A stretch of DNA of 64,000 nucleotides from Palsa-744 sp963734815 (lineage in GTDB: Bacteria; Actinomycetota; Thermoleophilia; Solirubrobacterales; Solirubrobacteraceae): NCBI GenBank assembly GCA_963734815.1, contig CAVTIH010000002.1, positions 1,426,001 to 1,490,000 on the forward strand, given 5' to 3'. Position numbers and translations under genes: made by a program. The notes under the pieces are model-generated. The model did not search any database, was not told the DNA's origin, and saw only the letters and a program-made list of their open reading frames with translations. This document shows positions 42,395-50,932 of this stretch, in pieces (position 1 is the stretch's first letter; each line of letters starts with the position of its first letter).

Positions 42395-42446
42395 GCAAGG
42401 ACGCAAGGAGCGTGGCGTGCTTAGGCACGCGAGCGACTGAGGACGC
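42395..42446. repeat. 51-nt intergenic repeat, copy 2
   Basis: Matches 2787-2837 over its whole length: GCAAGGACGCAAGGAGCG, then GCGTGC-TTAG-GCACGC hairpin, then GAGCGACTGAGGACGC. It lies between the convergent ends of the zinc-ribbon gene and the polyprenyl synthase gene. Confidence 0.75.
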
Positions 42447-42470
42447 AGCAGCGCGCCGGCCAGCGGCGGC

Positions 42471-43523
42471 CTAGCGGTAGCGCTCTACCACGGCGTCCGC
42501 TACCAGATCCAGCAGCGAGGCGCGGCCGTTGGGCAGGATCGCCGGCAGCATCGCCTTCGCCTCGGCGACCAGCGTCAGCGCCCGCTCACGGGCCTCCTGC
42601 AGCGCGCCGGTCGCAGCGATTTGGTCGCACAGCTCGCCCGCCTCCTCAGGGCCGCCCAGCGAGGCGAGGTCGCGCGCCGCCAAACGCTCGTCGCGTTCGC
42701 GCGCGAGGATCAGCGGCAGCGTGACGGTGCCGTCGAGCAGATCAGTTCCGCGCGGCTTGCCGGTGCGCTCCACCGGGCCGGATACGTCGAGCACGTCGTC
42801 GAGCAGCTGAAATGCCAGACCGATGCGCCGTGCGAAAGCCCCGAGCGCCTCCGCCAGCGTCTCGGCCGGGGCGGGCGGGCTCCGATCCCCGCCCTCACTC
42901 GCCACGAGCGCCCCCAGACGGCACGCCGCCTCGAACAGCGCGGCGGTCTTCAGCTCGCAGCGGCGCAGGTAGCGCTCCACCGCGACCTGCGGGGCGTAGG
43001 CATCCTCGCGCTGCAGGAGCTCCCCCTCGGCCAGCGCCGAGCTGGCGTCCGAGAGGGCGCGCAGCTGCGCCAGAGATCGATTGCGCGCAAGCTCCGCGAA
43101 GGCCCGCGAGAAAAGCAGATCCCCAGTCGCGATCGCCACGCGGCGGCCGGCCCGGGCGACCACCGAGGGGTGCCCGCGCCGCAGCTGTGCGCCGTCGATC
43201 ACGTCGTCGTGGACCAGCGTCGCCGAGTGCACCAGCTCTACCGCCACCGCCGCCCGCACGAGCTGTTGGTTCTCCGATCCACGCGACTCCCCCGCCGCGG
43301 TTGCTGCCAACACGACCAGCAGCGGGCGCAAGCGCTTGCCGCCGGCAAGCACCGTGGCGGTGGCATGCGTTGCCAGCGGCGCTCCCGCGTCGGCGGCCAC
43401 CCGCTCGAGGTGTTCCTCGGTGCGCACCATCCGGTCACGCAGCACCGCCCCACCGCGACGCATGATCTCTGCTACCGCCTCTTCGTCCTCCGCCGCCTGT
43501 GCAGTACTGCTCACCGTCTTCAT
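42471..43523 (-). CDS. Polyprenyl diphosphate synthase
   Basis: 350 residues. First Asp-rich motif LVHDDVIDGAQLRRGHPSV (about 100-118), second Asp-rich motif QLLDDVLDVSG, and the GGKRLRPLLVVLA isopentenyl-diphosphate site. Such long-chain synthases make the side chain of menaquinone, which fits the overlapping menG gene upstream (ATGA-type junction). Chain length is set by residues before the first motif and is not predicted here. Confidence 0.92.
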   Translation of the reverse strand: MKTVSSTAQAAEDEEAVAEIMRRGGAVLRDRMVRTEEHLERVAADAGAPLATHATATVLAGGKRLRPLLVVLAATAAGESRGSENQQLVRAAVAVELVHSATLVHDDVIDGAQLRRGHPSVVARAGRRVAIATGDLLFSRAFAELARNRSLAQLRALSDASSALAEGELLQREDAYAPQVAVERYLRRCELKTAALFEAACRLGALVASEGGDRSPPAPAETLAEALGAFARRIGLAFQLLDDVLDVSGPVERTGKPRGTDLLDGTVTLPLILARERDERLAARDLASLGGPEEAGELCDQIAATGALQEARERALTLVAEAKAMLPAILPNGRASLLDLVADAVVERYR

Positions 43524-44339
43524 TCATCGACCATCCAGTGGCACGGTGCCGGCGTGGATCGCGATGATGCCCCCGGCGGTCAGCAGATAGCCGATCTCGC
43601 CGATCCCCGCCCGCTCCATCTCAGCGGCAAGTATCGCTGGCGCCGGAAAGCGCTTGACCGAGTTGGGCAGGTAGGAGTAGGCGTCGGGGTCCCCCGCCAG
43701 GCGCCCCAACAGCGGCACCACGCGGTCGAACCAGAGCGCGAAGAAGCTCGACAGCGGCGGGCGTGTCGGCGAGGTCATCTCCAGCACCACGACCCTGCCC
43801 CCCGGCCGCACCACGCGCGCCATCTCCCGCAGGCCACGGGCCAGGTCCGAGAAGTTGCGTGCACCGAAGCCGACGGTGGCGGCATCAAAGGAGTCGTCTG
43901 CGTAGGGCAGTTGCAGCGCATCGCCCCATTCGAAGCGCACCGCCGCCGGGGTCGAGCCGGAGAGCGAATACCGCCTGCCCTCCCACTTGGTGCGCGCGCG
44001 GGCCAGCATCGCCTCGGAGAAGTCGCTGCCCACCACCTCACCGCCCGGCGCCACGCGCCGCGCGAGCTCGAACGCCAGATCGCCTGTGCCAGTGGCAAGA
44101 TCCAGCACGCGGCTGCCCGGACCGACCTGCGCCAGATCCACCGCGCGCGCGCGCCAGCGGTGGTGCAACCCGGCGGTCATCACGCTGTTGAGCGCGTCGT
44201 ACACCCACGCGATGCGGTCGAACATCGCCCGCACCTGCTCGGCCTCGGGTTGGCCGAAACGGGGATGCTCGCCATCGGCGAGCATCCCCCGGCTTCGGTC
44301 GGCGCCAGCGCCCTGCCGACCCTGAGCCTCCTGAGCCAT
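43524..44339 (-). CDS. menG: Demethylmenaquinone methyltransferase
   Basis: 271 residues. VRAMFDRIAWVYDALNSVMTAGLHHRWR (UbiE/MenG signature 1), SAM motif VLDLATGTGDLAFELA, and SVKRFPAPAILAAEMERAGI near the end. It methylates demethylmenaquinone in the last step of menaquinone synthesis. The first 30 residues hold a 49-nt palindromic repeat (44252-44300) in frame. The stop abuts the polyprenyl synthase start; 11 nt separate it from qcrC upstream. Confidence 0.93.
   Translation of the reverse strand: MAQEAQGRQGAGADRSRGMLADGEHPRFGQPEAEQVRAMFDRIAWVYDALNSVMTAGLHHRWRARAVDLAQVGPGSRVLDLATGTGDLAFELARRVAPGGEVVGSDFSEAMLARARTKWEGRRYSLSGSTPAAVRFEWGDALQLPYADDSFDAATVGFGARNFSDLARGLREMARVVRPGGRVVVLEMTSPTRPPLSSFFALWFDRVVPLLGRLAGDPDAYSYLPNSVKRFPAPAILAAEMERAGIGEIGYLLTAGGIIAIHAGTVPLDGR
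44252..44300. repeat. 49-nt palindromic repeat inside menG
   Basis: 40 of 49 positions match 55807-55855 in the same orientation. The core GGGGATGCTCGCC / GGCGAGCATCCCC is a perfect 13-bp inverted repeat around 3 nt, flanked by CCGAAAC and GGCTTCGG. It encodes RSRGMLADGEHPRFG in the variable N-terminus of MenG. The second copy is read in another frame. Confidence 0.75.
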
Positions 44340-44350
44340 TGGTCCCTACG

Positions 44351-45085
44351 CTACTTCAACTGCGAGAGGAACTCGACGGCCGCTTCGAACTGCTTCGGCG
44401 GCAGGTGCTTGTAAGAGGGCATCGGCTGCGTCGGGTTGACGAGCGTGCGCGCGATCCCGTAGCGCGGTATCCGCGAGCCGATGTGCGTCAATTCGGGGCC
44501 CGGCCCGTTGTTGCCGTTCTCGCCCAGCTTGTGGCACGCCAGGCAGCCGCTGGAGGCGATCACGTTGCGGCCGTCTTCGAACTGCGCAAGCTCCTGGCCG
44601 CCGGCGTGGTGCACCGCCGCCGGCGTGGCGATTTCCACCGAAAACGGCGAGCCCGTGCTGGCGCCCTCCCAGGTGAGGTAGAACATCGCCCCGATCACGA
44701 ACAGAGCCGTGATCGTGGCGATCGGCCGGCGCTCGGGCCGGCGCTCGGGGCCACGATCGTAGAAGGGCAGCAGGAACAGCAGGATCATCGCCAGCGTCGG
44801 GATCCCGATCGTCGCCAGGCCCACCAGGCTCGGCGGCTTGATCACGCGCAGCAGCTCGAACAGGAAGAAGAAGTACCACTCCGGGCGCGGCACGTAGGTG
44901 CTGGTGGTGGGGTTGACCTTGGAGCCGAGCTCCGCCCCCAGCACCAGCGACATCGTGATGATGCACGCCATCACGATGCACGCCATGATCGAATCCTTGG
45001 CGACCGCGTAAGGGAAGAACGGTTTGCCTTTGGACTTCAGCAGCGCGTACTCGCGGAGGTACTCCTCCTTCTCGCGTTGATTCAT
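44351..45085 (-). CDS. qcrC: Quinol:cytochrome c reductase b/c subunit (QcrC-type)
   Basis: 244 residues. N-terminal half is cytochrome b subunit IV-like with three membrane helices and the PEWY quinol-site motif in YVPRPEWYFFFLFELLRVIK; the C-terminal half is a c-type cytochrome domain with the heme-binding CLACH (SSGCLACHKLGENG) and axial Met candidate in TQPMPSYKHL. This fused b/c layout is that of the Bacillus-type menaquinol:cytochrome c reductase. Confidence 0.9.
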   Translation of the reverse strand: MNQREKEEYLREYALLKSKGKPFFPYAVAKDSIMACIVMACIITMSLVLGAELGSKVNPTTSTYVPRPEWYFFFLFELLRVIKPPSLVGLATIGIPTLAMILLFLLPFYDRGPERRPERRPIATITALFVIGAMFYLTWEGASTGSPFSVEIATPAAVHHAGGQELAQFEDGRNVIASSGCLACHKLGENGNNGPGPELTHIGSRIPRYGIARTLVNPTQPMPSYKHLPPKQFEAAVEFLSQLK

Positions 45086-45092
45086 CGCCGCA

Positions 45093-45896
45093 TCACGCCT
45101 CGGACTCGCGCAGCTCGGAGTCTTTCTCCGCTTTGGACCATGGCGGCGCGGTCGTACCGAGCTTGGCCACCAGATAGAGGTGGGCGCCGAGCAGCGCCGC
45201 GATCAACCCCGGCACGAGCAGCATGTGGATCGCGTAGAAGCGCGACAGCGTGGTCGCCCCGATTTCCGAGCCCCCGCGCAGGAAGTCGCTCAGATAGGGG
45301 CCGACCAGGGGCCCGGTGCCGTTGATGTTGACGCCCACCTGCGTCGCCCAGAAGGCGCGCTGGTCGAACGGCAGCAGGTAGCCGGTGAACGACATCACCA
45401 TCGTCAGGATCAGCAGCACCACGCCGATCACCCAGTTGAGCTCGCGCGGGTACTTGTAGGCGCCGAAGAAGAAGGTGCGGCCCATGTGCAGGAACACCAG
45501 CACCACCATCACGGTCGAGCCCCACTTGTGCATGCCGCGCACGAACTGGCCGAGGAACACGTCGTTGGTGACGTAGCGGATCGATTCGTACGCTCCACCC
45601 GAGGCGTCGGGACGGTAGTACATCGCCAAGAACACGCCGGTGACCGCCTGGTTGAGGAAGGCAAACATGGTTGCCGAGCCCAGCGTGTAGAACCAGTTGG
45701 TGCCCTTGGGCACCTTGCGGAACATCATCCACCGCGCCGCCCCGCTCAGCGAGGTGCGCTCATCGACCCAGTCGACCACCGCGGTGCCGGCGTTGGCGGC
45801 ATGATCGACCGGCCGGACGGCTCCGTTGCTCTCCTGCGGCCGCGGCGGCGGCGTCTTCAGCGGCGCGGGGATCGGGGGGGTGGGGAGTTTGGGCAC
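45093..45896 (-). CDS. qcrB: Cytochrome b6-type subunit QcrB
   Basis: 267 residues. NWFYTLGSATMFAFLNQAVTG, the heme-ligand helices RGMHKWGSTVMVVLVFLHMGR and FYAIHMLLVPGLIAALLGAHL give the two pairs of His, with FTGYLLPFDQRAFWATQVG between. A Pro-rich N-terminus of about 45 residues precedes the membrane part. It carries two b hemes that move electrons from menaquinol. 7 nt before qcrC. Confidence 0.92.
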   Translation of the reverse strand: MPKLPTPPIPAPLKTPPPRPQESNGAVRPVDHAANAGTAVVDWVDERTSLSGAARWMMFRKVPKGTNWFYTLGSATMFAFLNQAVTGVFLAMYYRPDASGGAYESIRYVTNDVFLGQFVRGMHKWGSTVMVVLVFLHMGRTFFFGAYKYPRELNWVIGVVLLILTMVMSFTGYLLPFDQRAFWATQVGVNINGTGPLVGPYLSDFLRGGSEIGATTLSRFYAIHMLLVPGLIAALLGAHLYLVAKLGTTAPPWSKAEKDSELRESEA

Positions 45897-45902
45897 GGCG
45901 TC

Positions 45903-46571
45903 CTAACGTCGAATCGACGGACGGGATGGGTAGGCGTACTGGCCGAGCCCGTCGATCGGCTCGCCGGGGTCGCGGGGAGAGAAGCGGCGCAGCTCGCTGT
46001 TGACGCTGAAGCGCGAGCCGATCTGCACCATGCCGTCCACGACGCGCGTGTAGAAGCGGTCAAGCGGTCGTGGCGGTGGGCCGGCCACGCGGCGGCCGAG
46101 CAGGTCGTACACGCCGCCGTGGCAGGGGCAGATGAAGCGCTCGGCGGCCGGCACCCAGCGCACCGGACAGCCGAGGTGGGCGCAGCGCGAAGTGATCGCG
46201 ATGTAGGGGGTGTCCTTGTCGTAGGGGTCGGTGTCGATCGCCGGGTTTTTCTGACGCACGTACACCAGCCCCTTGCCGGCCTCGCCGATCCCCGGGGTGA
46301 GCGTAATCACGGTGGGGATGTAGTCGTTGTCCGGGAACATGTCCGTCGAGCCCACCGTTTCCCAGACGTGCGGCTTGCTCTTGAAGATCGGGCCGATCGC
46401 GAAACCCAGCGCCGGCAGCGTGAAGGACATCGCCGCAACCGCTCCGGCGGCGTGGGCGGAGCCGGTCATGAAGCGCCGCCGCGTGACCGTCTCGCCCTCG
46501 TACGCGCCCGGTATGTTGCGGTCCAGGGTGTACTTGGAGGCGTGCTTGTCGTGCTTGCTGGCCAAGGGCAC
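45903..46571 (-). CDS. qcrA: Rieske iron-sulfur subunit QcrA
   Basis: 222 residues. Twin-arginine-like motif VTRRRFMTGSAHAAGAV followed by one membrane anchor, then the Rieske ligands CAHLGCPV and CPCHGGVYD (2 Cys, 2 His). It passes electrons from menaquinol to the c heme. First gene of qcrA-qcrB-qcrC-menG-polyprenyl synthase; the 100 nt upstream contain an AT-richer patch that probably holds the promoter. Confidence 0.92.
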   Translation of the reverse strand: MPLASKHDKHASKYTLDRNIPGAYEGETVTRRRFMTGSAHAAGAVAAMSFTLPALGFAIGPIFKSKPHVWETVGSTDMFPDNDYIPTVITLTPGIGEAGKGLVYVRQKNPAIDTDPYDKDTPYIAITSRCAHLGCPVRWVPAAERFICPCHGGVYDLLGRRVAGPPPRPLDRFYTRVVDGMVQIGSRFSVNSELRRFSPRDPGEPIDGLGQYAYPSRPSIRR

Positions 46572-46672
46572 TTAAGAATACCGCCTGAGCGTCGGCGCTG
46601 GTTGGGCAGTGATGGTGCTTATCGTTACAAATACTGCGGGATTGGGCACCGCCCTCAGGTCTGGACCGGCGG

Positions 46673-47218
46673 TCAGCTCCGCGGTGACTCCCCAGCTTCA
46701 GCGGCCGCGCGCAGCGCCTGCAGTGCCTCGGGGTCCCGGGCGTGGACGAGCGTCTTGGCTCGGCGGTAGGAATCGCTTGAGCCCCAGCCGACCGCGCGCG
46801 CACCTGCTGCCCACACCGCGAGAGCAAGATCCTCACGGTCCTCTCCCTGGGCAAGCGCGGTGAGCGTAATCACGTCCGCAAGCTCCTCCACAGCAGCCAG
46901 GTCGCCAAGCGCCACCAGGCGCGCAAGGCCAAGTGCGTATAGCTGATCGCCAGCCAATAGGCCGAGGTCGGCCTCCGGCGGGCGCACCACGCGGGGGGAG
47001 CCGTAGTGCAGCAGATAGCCCTCATAGATCGCCTCTACCAGCAGCTCATACTCCTCAGAGTGCGCTTGCGCGCGCGGGCCCGAAGCTGCGATCTGCGCGG
47101 GGTCGGTACCGTTGTGGGTTGGCACCAGAACAGCTCCCTGCGGGAGCAGGCTCGCCATCAGGCCGCCCTGCTCGCGCAAAAGCGCCTCCAGGCGCGCAAG
47201 CACCGGCGGGGCGCTCAT
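46673..47218 (-). CDS. Hypothetical protein coupled to hemL
   Basis: 181 residues, mostly helical: LARLEALLREQGGLMASLLP, EEYELLVEAIYEGYLLHYGS, LGLLAGDQLYALGLARLVAL, EELADVITLTALAQGED. ATG overlaps the hemL stop (ATGA). The aromatic-acidic YEGYLLHYG stretch and an all-helical form suggest a soluble bundle. Link to heme synthesis is by position only; I know no named family. Confidence 0.6.
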   Translation of the reverse strand: MSAPPVLARLEALLREQGGLMASLLPQGAVLVPTHNGTDPAQIAASGPRAQAHSEEYELLVEAIYEGYLLHYGSPRVVRPPEADLGLLAGDQLYALGLARLVALGDLAAVEELADVITLTALAQGEDREDLALAVWAAGARAVGWGSSDSYRRAKTLVHARDPEALQALRAAAEAGESPRS

Positions 47219-48510
47219 GAAAGCTCCCCAAACGCAGCGGAGGCGGCAGCCATCGTGCGCTCGAGCTGCTCGGCGGTGTGAGCTAGCGAGGGAAACCATG
47301 CCTCGAACTGCGAGGGCGGGGGGTAGACCCCGCGCGCGAGCAGCCCCCGGCACCAGGCAGCGTGCGCTCGCAGATCGCACGCCTGCGCTCCTCCCAGGTC
47401 GTGCACGGGGCGCTCGCTGAAAAACACCGTCAGCAGGCCGGGGAGGGTGGCAATCTGGATTGGGTGCTCCGGTGCGCACTCGCTCGCCGCCTCGCGTAGG
47501 CCCACAGCGAGCTGCTCGGTGATCGCCGCCAGGCGCGCATACGCCGACTCGTCGAGCAGCTGGAGCGTTGCGATGCCGGCCGCCACCGCCAGCGGGTTCC
47601 CCGACAGCGTGCCGGCCTGGTAGACCTCGCCGGCCGGCGCCAGCAGCTCCATCAACTCCAGGCGCCCTCCCACCGCCGCCGCGGGCAGGCCCCCGCCAAG
47701 CACCTTGCCCATGATTGTCAGATCACCGTGCACCCCGGTCAGCTCCCGCGCGCCGCCCCGCGCCACGCGGAAGCCGCTGATCACCTCGTCGAGCACCAGC
47801 AGCGCCCCGCTCGCATCGGCCTGCTCGCGCAACAGCTCCAGGAAACCCGCGCGCGCCGGCACGAGGCCCATGTTGGCGGGGATTGGCTCCGCCAGGATCG
47901 CTGCCGGCCGATGGCGGCGCACCGCCTCCACCAGCGCCTCGGGGTCGTTCCACGGCACCACCACCGTGGCGGCCGCCGCGGCCGCGGGCACCCCCGGGCT
48001 TGCGGGGATCGCCTGTGTGGCCAGACCCGAGCCGGCCTGCGCGAGCAGCCCGTCCACGTGCCCGTGGTAGGCACCCGCGAACTTTAGGATCCGCTCGCGG
48101 CCGGTCGCCGCGCGTGCCAGCCGCAGCGCGGTCATCGTCGCCTCCGTGCCGGAAGAGGTCATCCGCAGCATGCCTACGCCCGGCATCCGCCGCGCCACCT
48201 CCTCCGCCAGCTCGACCTCTCCGGAGCTCGGCGCCCCAAAGCTCGTCCCCCGCTCGGCCGCTGCGCACACCGCCTCAAGAATCTGCGGGTGGGCATGGCC
48301 ATGGATCAGCGGCCCCCACGAGCAAACGTAGTCGACGTAGCGGTTGCCATCCACGTCCACCAGCTCGGCGCCCGATCCACGGGCGATGAACAACGGGTCG
48401 CGCCCAATCGCCCGCATCGCGCGCACCGGTGAGTTGACGCCACCGGGGAGCACCCGCCGCGCGCGCCGGTAGAGCTCCGCAGAGCGGGTGTCGGTGAGCG
48501 AGAGGGTCAC
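47215..48510 (-). CDS. hemL: Glutamate-1-semialdehyde 2,1-aminomutase
   Basis: 431 residues. PLP enzyme with PGGVNSPVRAMRAIGRDPLF, LLVLDEVISGFRVARGG and the Schiff-base lysine in LTIMGKVLGGGLPAAAVGG. It makes 5-aminolevulinate, so heme starts from glutamyl-tRNA (C5 route). Placed in one block with hemB and a siroheme-decarboxylase-like gene on the same strand. Confidence 0.94.
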   Translation of the reverse strand: MTLSLTDTRSAELYRRARRVLPGGVNSPVRAMRAIGRDPLFIARGSGAELVDVDGNRYVDYVCSWGPLIHGHAHPQILEAVCAAAERGTSFGAPSSGEVELAEEVARRMPGVGMLRMTSSGTEATMTALRLARAATGRERILKFAGAYHGHVDGLLAQAGSGLATQAIPASPGVPAAAAAATVVVPWNDPEALVEAVRRHRPAAILAEPIPANMGLVPARAGFLELLREQADASGALLVLDEVISGFRVARGGARELTGVHGDLTIMGKVLGGGLPAAAVGGRLELMELLAPAGEVYQAGTLSGNPLAVAAGIATLQLLDESAYARLAAITEQLAVGLREAASECAPEHPIQIATLPGLLTVFFSERPVHDLGGAQACDLRAHAAWCRGLLARGVYPPPSQFEAWFPSLAHTAEQLERTMAAASAAFGELS

Positions 48511-48606
48511 AGGCCCCGAATCAACTGTCCATGCCAGCCATCTCGAGGCAGGCGCTCAGGCAGGTGAAATCGGCGAGGCGGGGAGTCGTGATGCACTTTT
48601 CAGACC

Positions 48607-48634
48607 CAAACCCTTCATTTTGTGAAGTGGTTTG
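48607..48634. repeat. TTTTG-loop hairpin repeat, copy B
   Basis: AAACC-CTTCA-TTTTG-TGAAG-T-GGTTT, a 10-bp stem with one bulged T. The inner 22 nt are identical to copy A at 4439-4473. It lies 38 nt beyond the stop of the siroheme-decarboxylase-like gene and upstream of hemL, in a gap of 162 nt with no other gene. Confidence 0.65.
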
Positions 48635-48672
48635 CGTGCGTTCGAATGACATCTCCACCTCCGACGTCATCG

Positions 48673-49842
48673 TCAAACGTGCTGTGCTTCCCACCGCTTG
48701 TAGTCGTCGGTGAAGTAGAGCAAGCGGATCTTCTTGAACTCGGTCGACGAGTACAGCGTGGCGCGCTCCTCGATCCCGGTTTGCTCGGCGATCGCGGTGA
48801 GGATCGCGTCGCACTCCTCCTTGGAGCGGCCGTGGGCCATCGTGAAGACCGAGTAGGGCCAATCCTCGTAGGTGGGGCGCTGGTAGCAATGGGAGATCCC
48901 GCGGTAGGACGCCATCCGCGGGCCCAACTCCATGATCCGCTCCGGCGGCACCTTCCACACGCCCATCCCGTTCGCGGAGAAGCCGGCGCGGCGGTGAAAG
49001 AGGATCGCCGCCACGCGCCGTAGCAGGCCGCGCTCGCGCATCCCCGCCAGATGCTTCAGCAGCGTCTCGACGTCCATGCCCAGCCGCTGCGCGGCGGGCG
49101 CATAGGGCTCGCCAATCACCGGCATGTCGCCCTGGGTGGCGCGGATCACCGCGATGTCGCGCTCGTCGTAGGCGACCGACTCCAGCACCACCTCCTCCTG
49201 GGGAGCGCCCTCACTGGCGAGCGCCTTGGTGTCGCCCTCCATCTCCAGGTCCATCCTGATCTTGAACAGCTTCAGGGTCGGCAGCTGGCGGATCGACTCC
49301 GCTCCGGTGAGTCGCTGCAGCACCTCCAGCGTGCCCTGCAGGCCTAGCGGCGAGTCCGGCTCGGTGGCCAGCGTGAACCACATGTTGAAGTCGTGATTGC
49401 GCAGATAGTTGTGCGAAACCCCGGGGTGGGAGTTGACGATCTTCGCCGCCCGCCACGGGTGCTCGGGATCGACCTTGGCCGCCACCAGCATCGAGGAGTA
49501 GCCCAGCGCCCGCGTGTCGTAGATCGGGGTGACCTGGCGGATGATCCGCTCCTCCACCAGCCGACGCACGCGCTCCAGCGCCTGCTCTTCGGGAATCTCC
49601 GCCTCCCGCGCCACCGCCGCGTACGGCCGGGGCTCCAGCGGAAAGCTGCCCTGCATCAGGTTGAGCAGCTTGCGGTCGAGCTCGTCGAGCGCAACAGCGG
49701 CGCCTTCGGCACGACTGCGTGTCTTTGGAATGGCGCCACTCGCGCGATCGACACCGGAGGACCCGACGGTCGCGGGCCGCGAGAAGCTGGCCGCCGGCGG
49801 GGGGCTCGGGTGTTGCATGGGGATCTCTACTGGCTCAGCCAT
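48673..49842 (-). CDS. Fused siroheme decarboxylase-like protein (AhbA-AhbB type)
   Basis: 389 residues with two Lrp/AsnC-like halves. Half 1 (about 48-200): LDELDRKLLNLMQGSFPLEP winged helix, then GYSSMLVAAKVDP and YLRNHDFNMWFTLAT. Half 2 (about 220-385): DERDIAVIRATQGDMPV, GVWKVPPERIMELGP, SHCYQRPTYEDWPYSVFTMAHG and FKKIRLLYFTDDYKRWE. Both halves match subunits of siroheme decarboxylase (Ahb/NirDL families), which remove two acetate carboxyls of siroheme on the way to heme or heme d1. Between hemB and hemL, which supports a tetrapyrrole role. Start overlaps hemB by 16 nt, with AAGGA upstream. Confidence 0.8.
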   Translation of the reverse strand: MAEPVEIPMQHPSPPPAASFSRPATVGSSGVDRASGAIPKTRSRAEGAAVALDELDRKLLNLMQGSFPLEPRPYAAVAREAEIPEEQALERVRRLVEERIIRQVTPIYDTRALGYSSMLVAAKVDPEHPWRAAKIVNSHPGVSHNYLRNHDFNMWFTLATEPDSPLGLQGTLEVLQRLTGAESIRQLPTLKLFKIRMDLEMEGDTKALASEGAPQEEVVLESVAYDERDIAVIRATQGDMPVIGEPYAPAAQRLGMDVETLLKHLAGMRERGLLRRVAAILFHRRAGFSANGMGVWKVPPERIMELGPRMASYRGISHCYQRPTYEDWPYSVFTMAHGRSKEECDAILTAIAEQTGIEERATLYSSTEFKKIRLLYFTDDYKRWEAQHV

Positions 49843-50858
49843 CGCGCCGCGTCCTTCGCGTGATAAGTGATGATGACGTCCGCGCCCGCGCGGCGCAGCG
49901 AGGTGAGGATCTCCAGCACCGTGGCACGCTCATCGATGTGCCCGGCCGCGGCGGCCGCCTTGACCATCGCGTACTCCCCGCTCACGTTGTACGCGACCAC
50001 CGGCAGACGCGTCTCGCGGCGCACGGCGGCGATCAGGTCGCCATAGGCGAGGGCGGGCTTGACCATCACCATGTCCGCCCCCTCCTGCACGTCGAGCAGG
50101 GTCTCGCGCAGCGCCTCCCGACCGTTGGCCGGGTCGAGCTGGTAGCCGCGGCGATCGCCGAACGCCGGTGCGGAGCCCGCGGCATCGCGGAAGGGGCCGT
50201 AGAAGGCGGAGGCGAACTTCGCCGCGTAGGCGAGGATCGGGGTATCGGCAAAGCCCTCGTTGTCGAGCTCCGCGCGGATCGCCCCGACGCGACCGTCCAT
50301 CATGTCCGACGGCGCCACGATGTCCGCTCCCGCGCGTGCGTGGCTGACGGCGGTGCGCGCCAGCAGCTCCACCGAGGCGTCGTTGTCCACACGGGGCGCG
50401 TCAGAGCGGGGTGGGAGGGAGTCGATCTCCAGCACCCCGCAGTGGCCGTGATCGGTGTACTCGCAGAGGCACACGTCCGTGATCACCAGCAGCTCGGGCA
50501 GCTCCCGCTTGAGCGCTCGCACGCACAGCTGCACCACGCCCTCCTCATCCCACGCCGCGGAGCCCTGTGCGTCCTTCTCGGCGGGGATCCCAAACAGCAG
50601 CACCGCCGCGATTCCGAGTTGCGCCGCCGCGCGCGCCTGCTCCACCGCAGCCGAGATCGACAGCCGTGCGAGCTCTGGCAGCGCCGCCTGAGCCTCCTCG
50701 GCGGCACCGGCTCCGAGACTGCTGGAGGAGTTTGGTGGGCGCTCCTCGACGAACAGCGGCAGCACGAGCTGACCCGCGCGCAGGTCGGTCTCGCGCACCA
50801 GGCCGCGCAGCGCCGAGGAGGCGCGCAGCCTGCGCATGCGCGTCTGGGGGAAAGCCAT
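49827..50858 (-). CDS. hemB: Delta-aminolevulinic acid dehydratase (porphobilinogen synthase)
   Basis: 343 residues. Zn-type cysteines in VCLCEYTDHGHCGV, Schiff-base lysines in ILAYAAKFASAFYGPFRDAAGS and MVMVKPALAYGDLI, and VAYNVSGEYAMVKAAAAAG. It condenses two aminolevulinates to porphobilinogen. ATG 50858 (MAFPQTRMRRLRAS) is the standard start; the long reading upstream of it is not conserved. Confidence 0.94.
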   Translation of the reverse strand: MAFPQTRMRRLRASSALRGLVRETDLRAGQLVLPLFVEERPPNSSSSLGAGAAEEAQAALPELARLSISAAVEQARAAAQLGIAAVLLFGIPAEKDAQGSAAWDEEGVVQLCVRALKRELPELLVITDVCLCEYTDHGHCGVLEIDSLPPRSDAPRVDNDASVELLARTAVSHARAGADIVAPSDMMDGRVGAIRAELDNEGFADTPILAYAAKFASAFYGPFRDAAGSAPAFGDRRGYQLDPANGREALRETLLDVQEGADMVMVKPALAYGDLIAAVRRETRLPVVAYNVSGEYAMVKAAAAAGHIDERATVLEILTSLRRAGADVIITYHAKDAARWLSQ

Positions 50859-50932
50859 CACCCGTCGAGGATACCCCTCGCAAGGCAACCGTTGGACAGG
50901 CCACCCCGTGGAGGCGAGGCGGCTGGGGAGCG

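Noticed and set aside
45180..46769. 529-codon plus-strand reading opposite qcrB/qcrA
   Set aside because: Antisense to genes with unambiguous heme and Rieske ligands.
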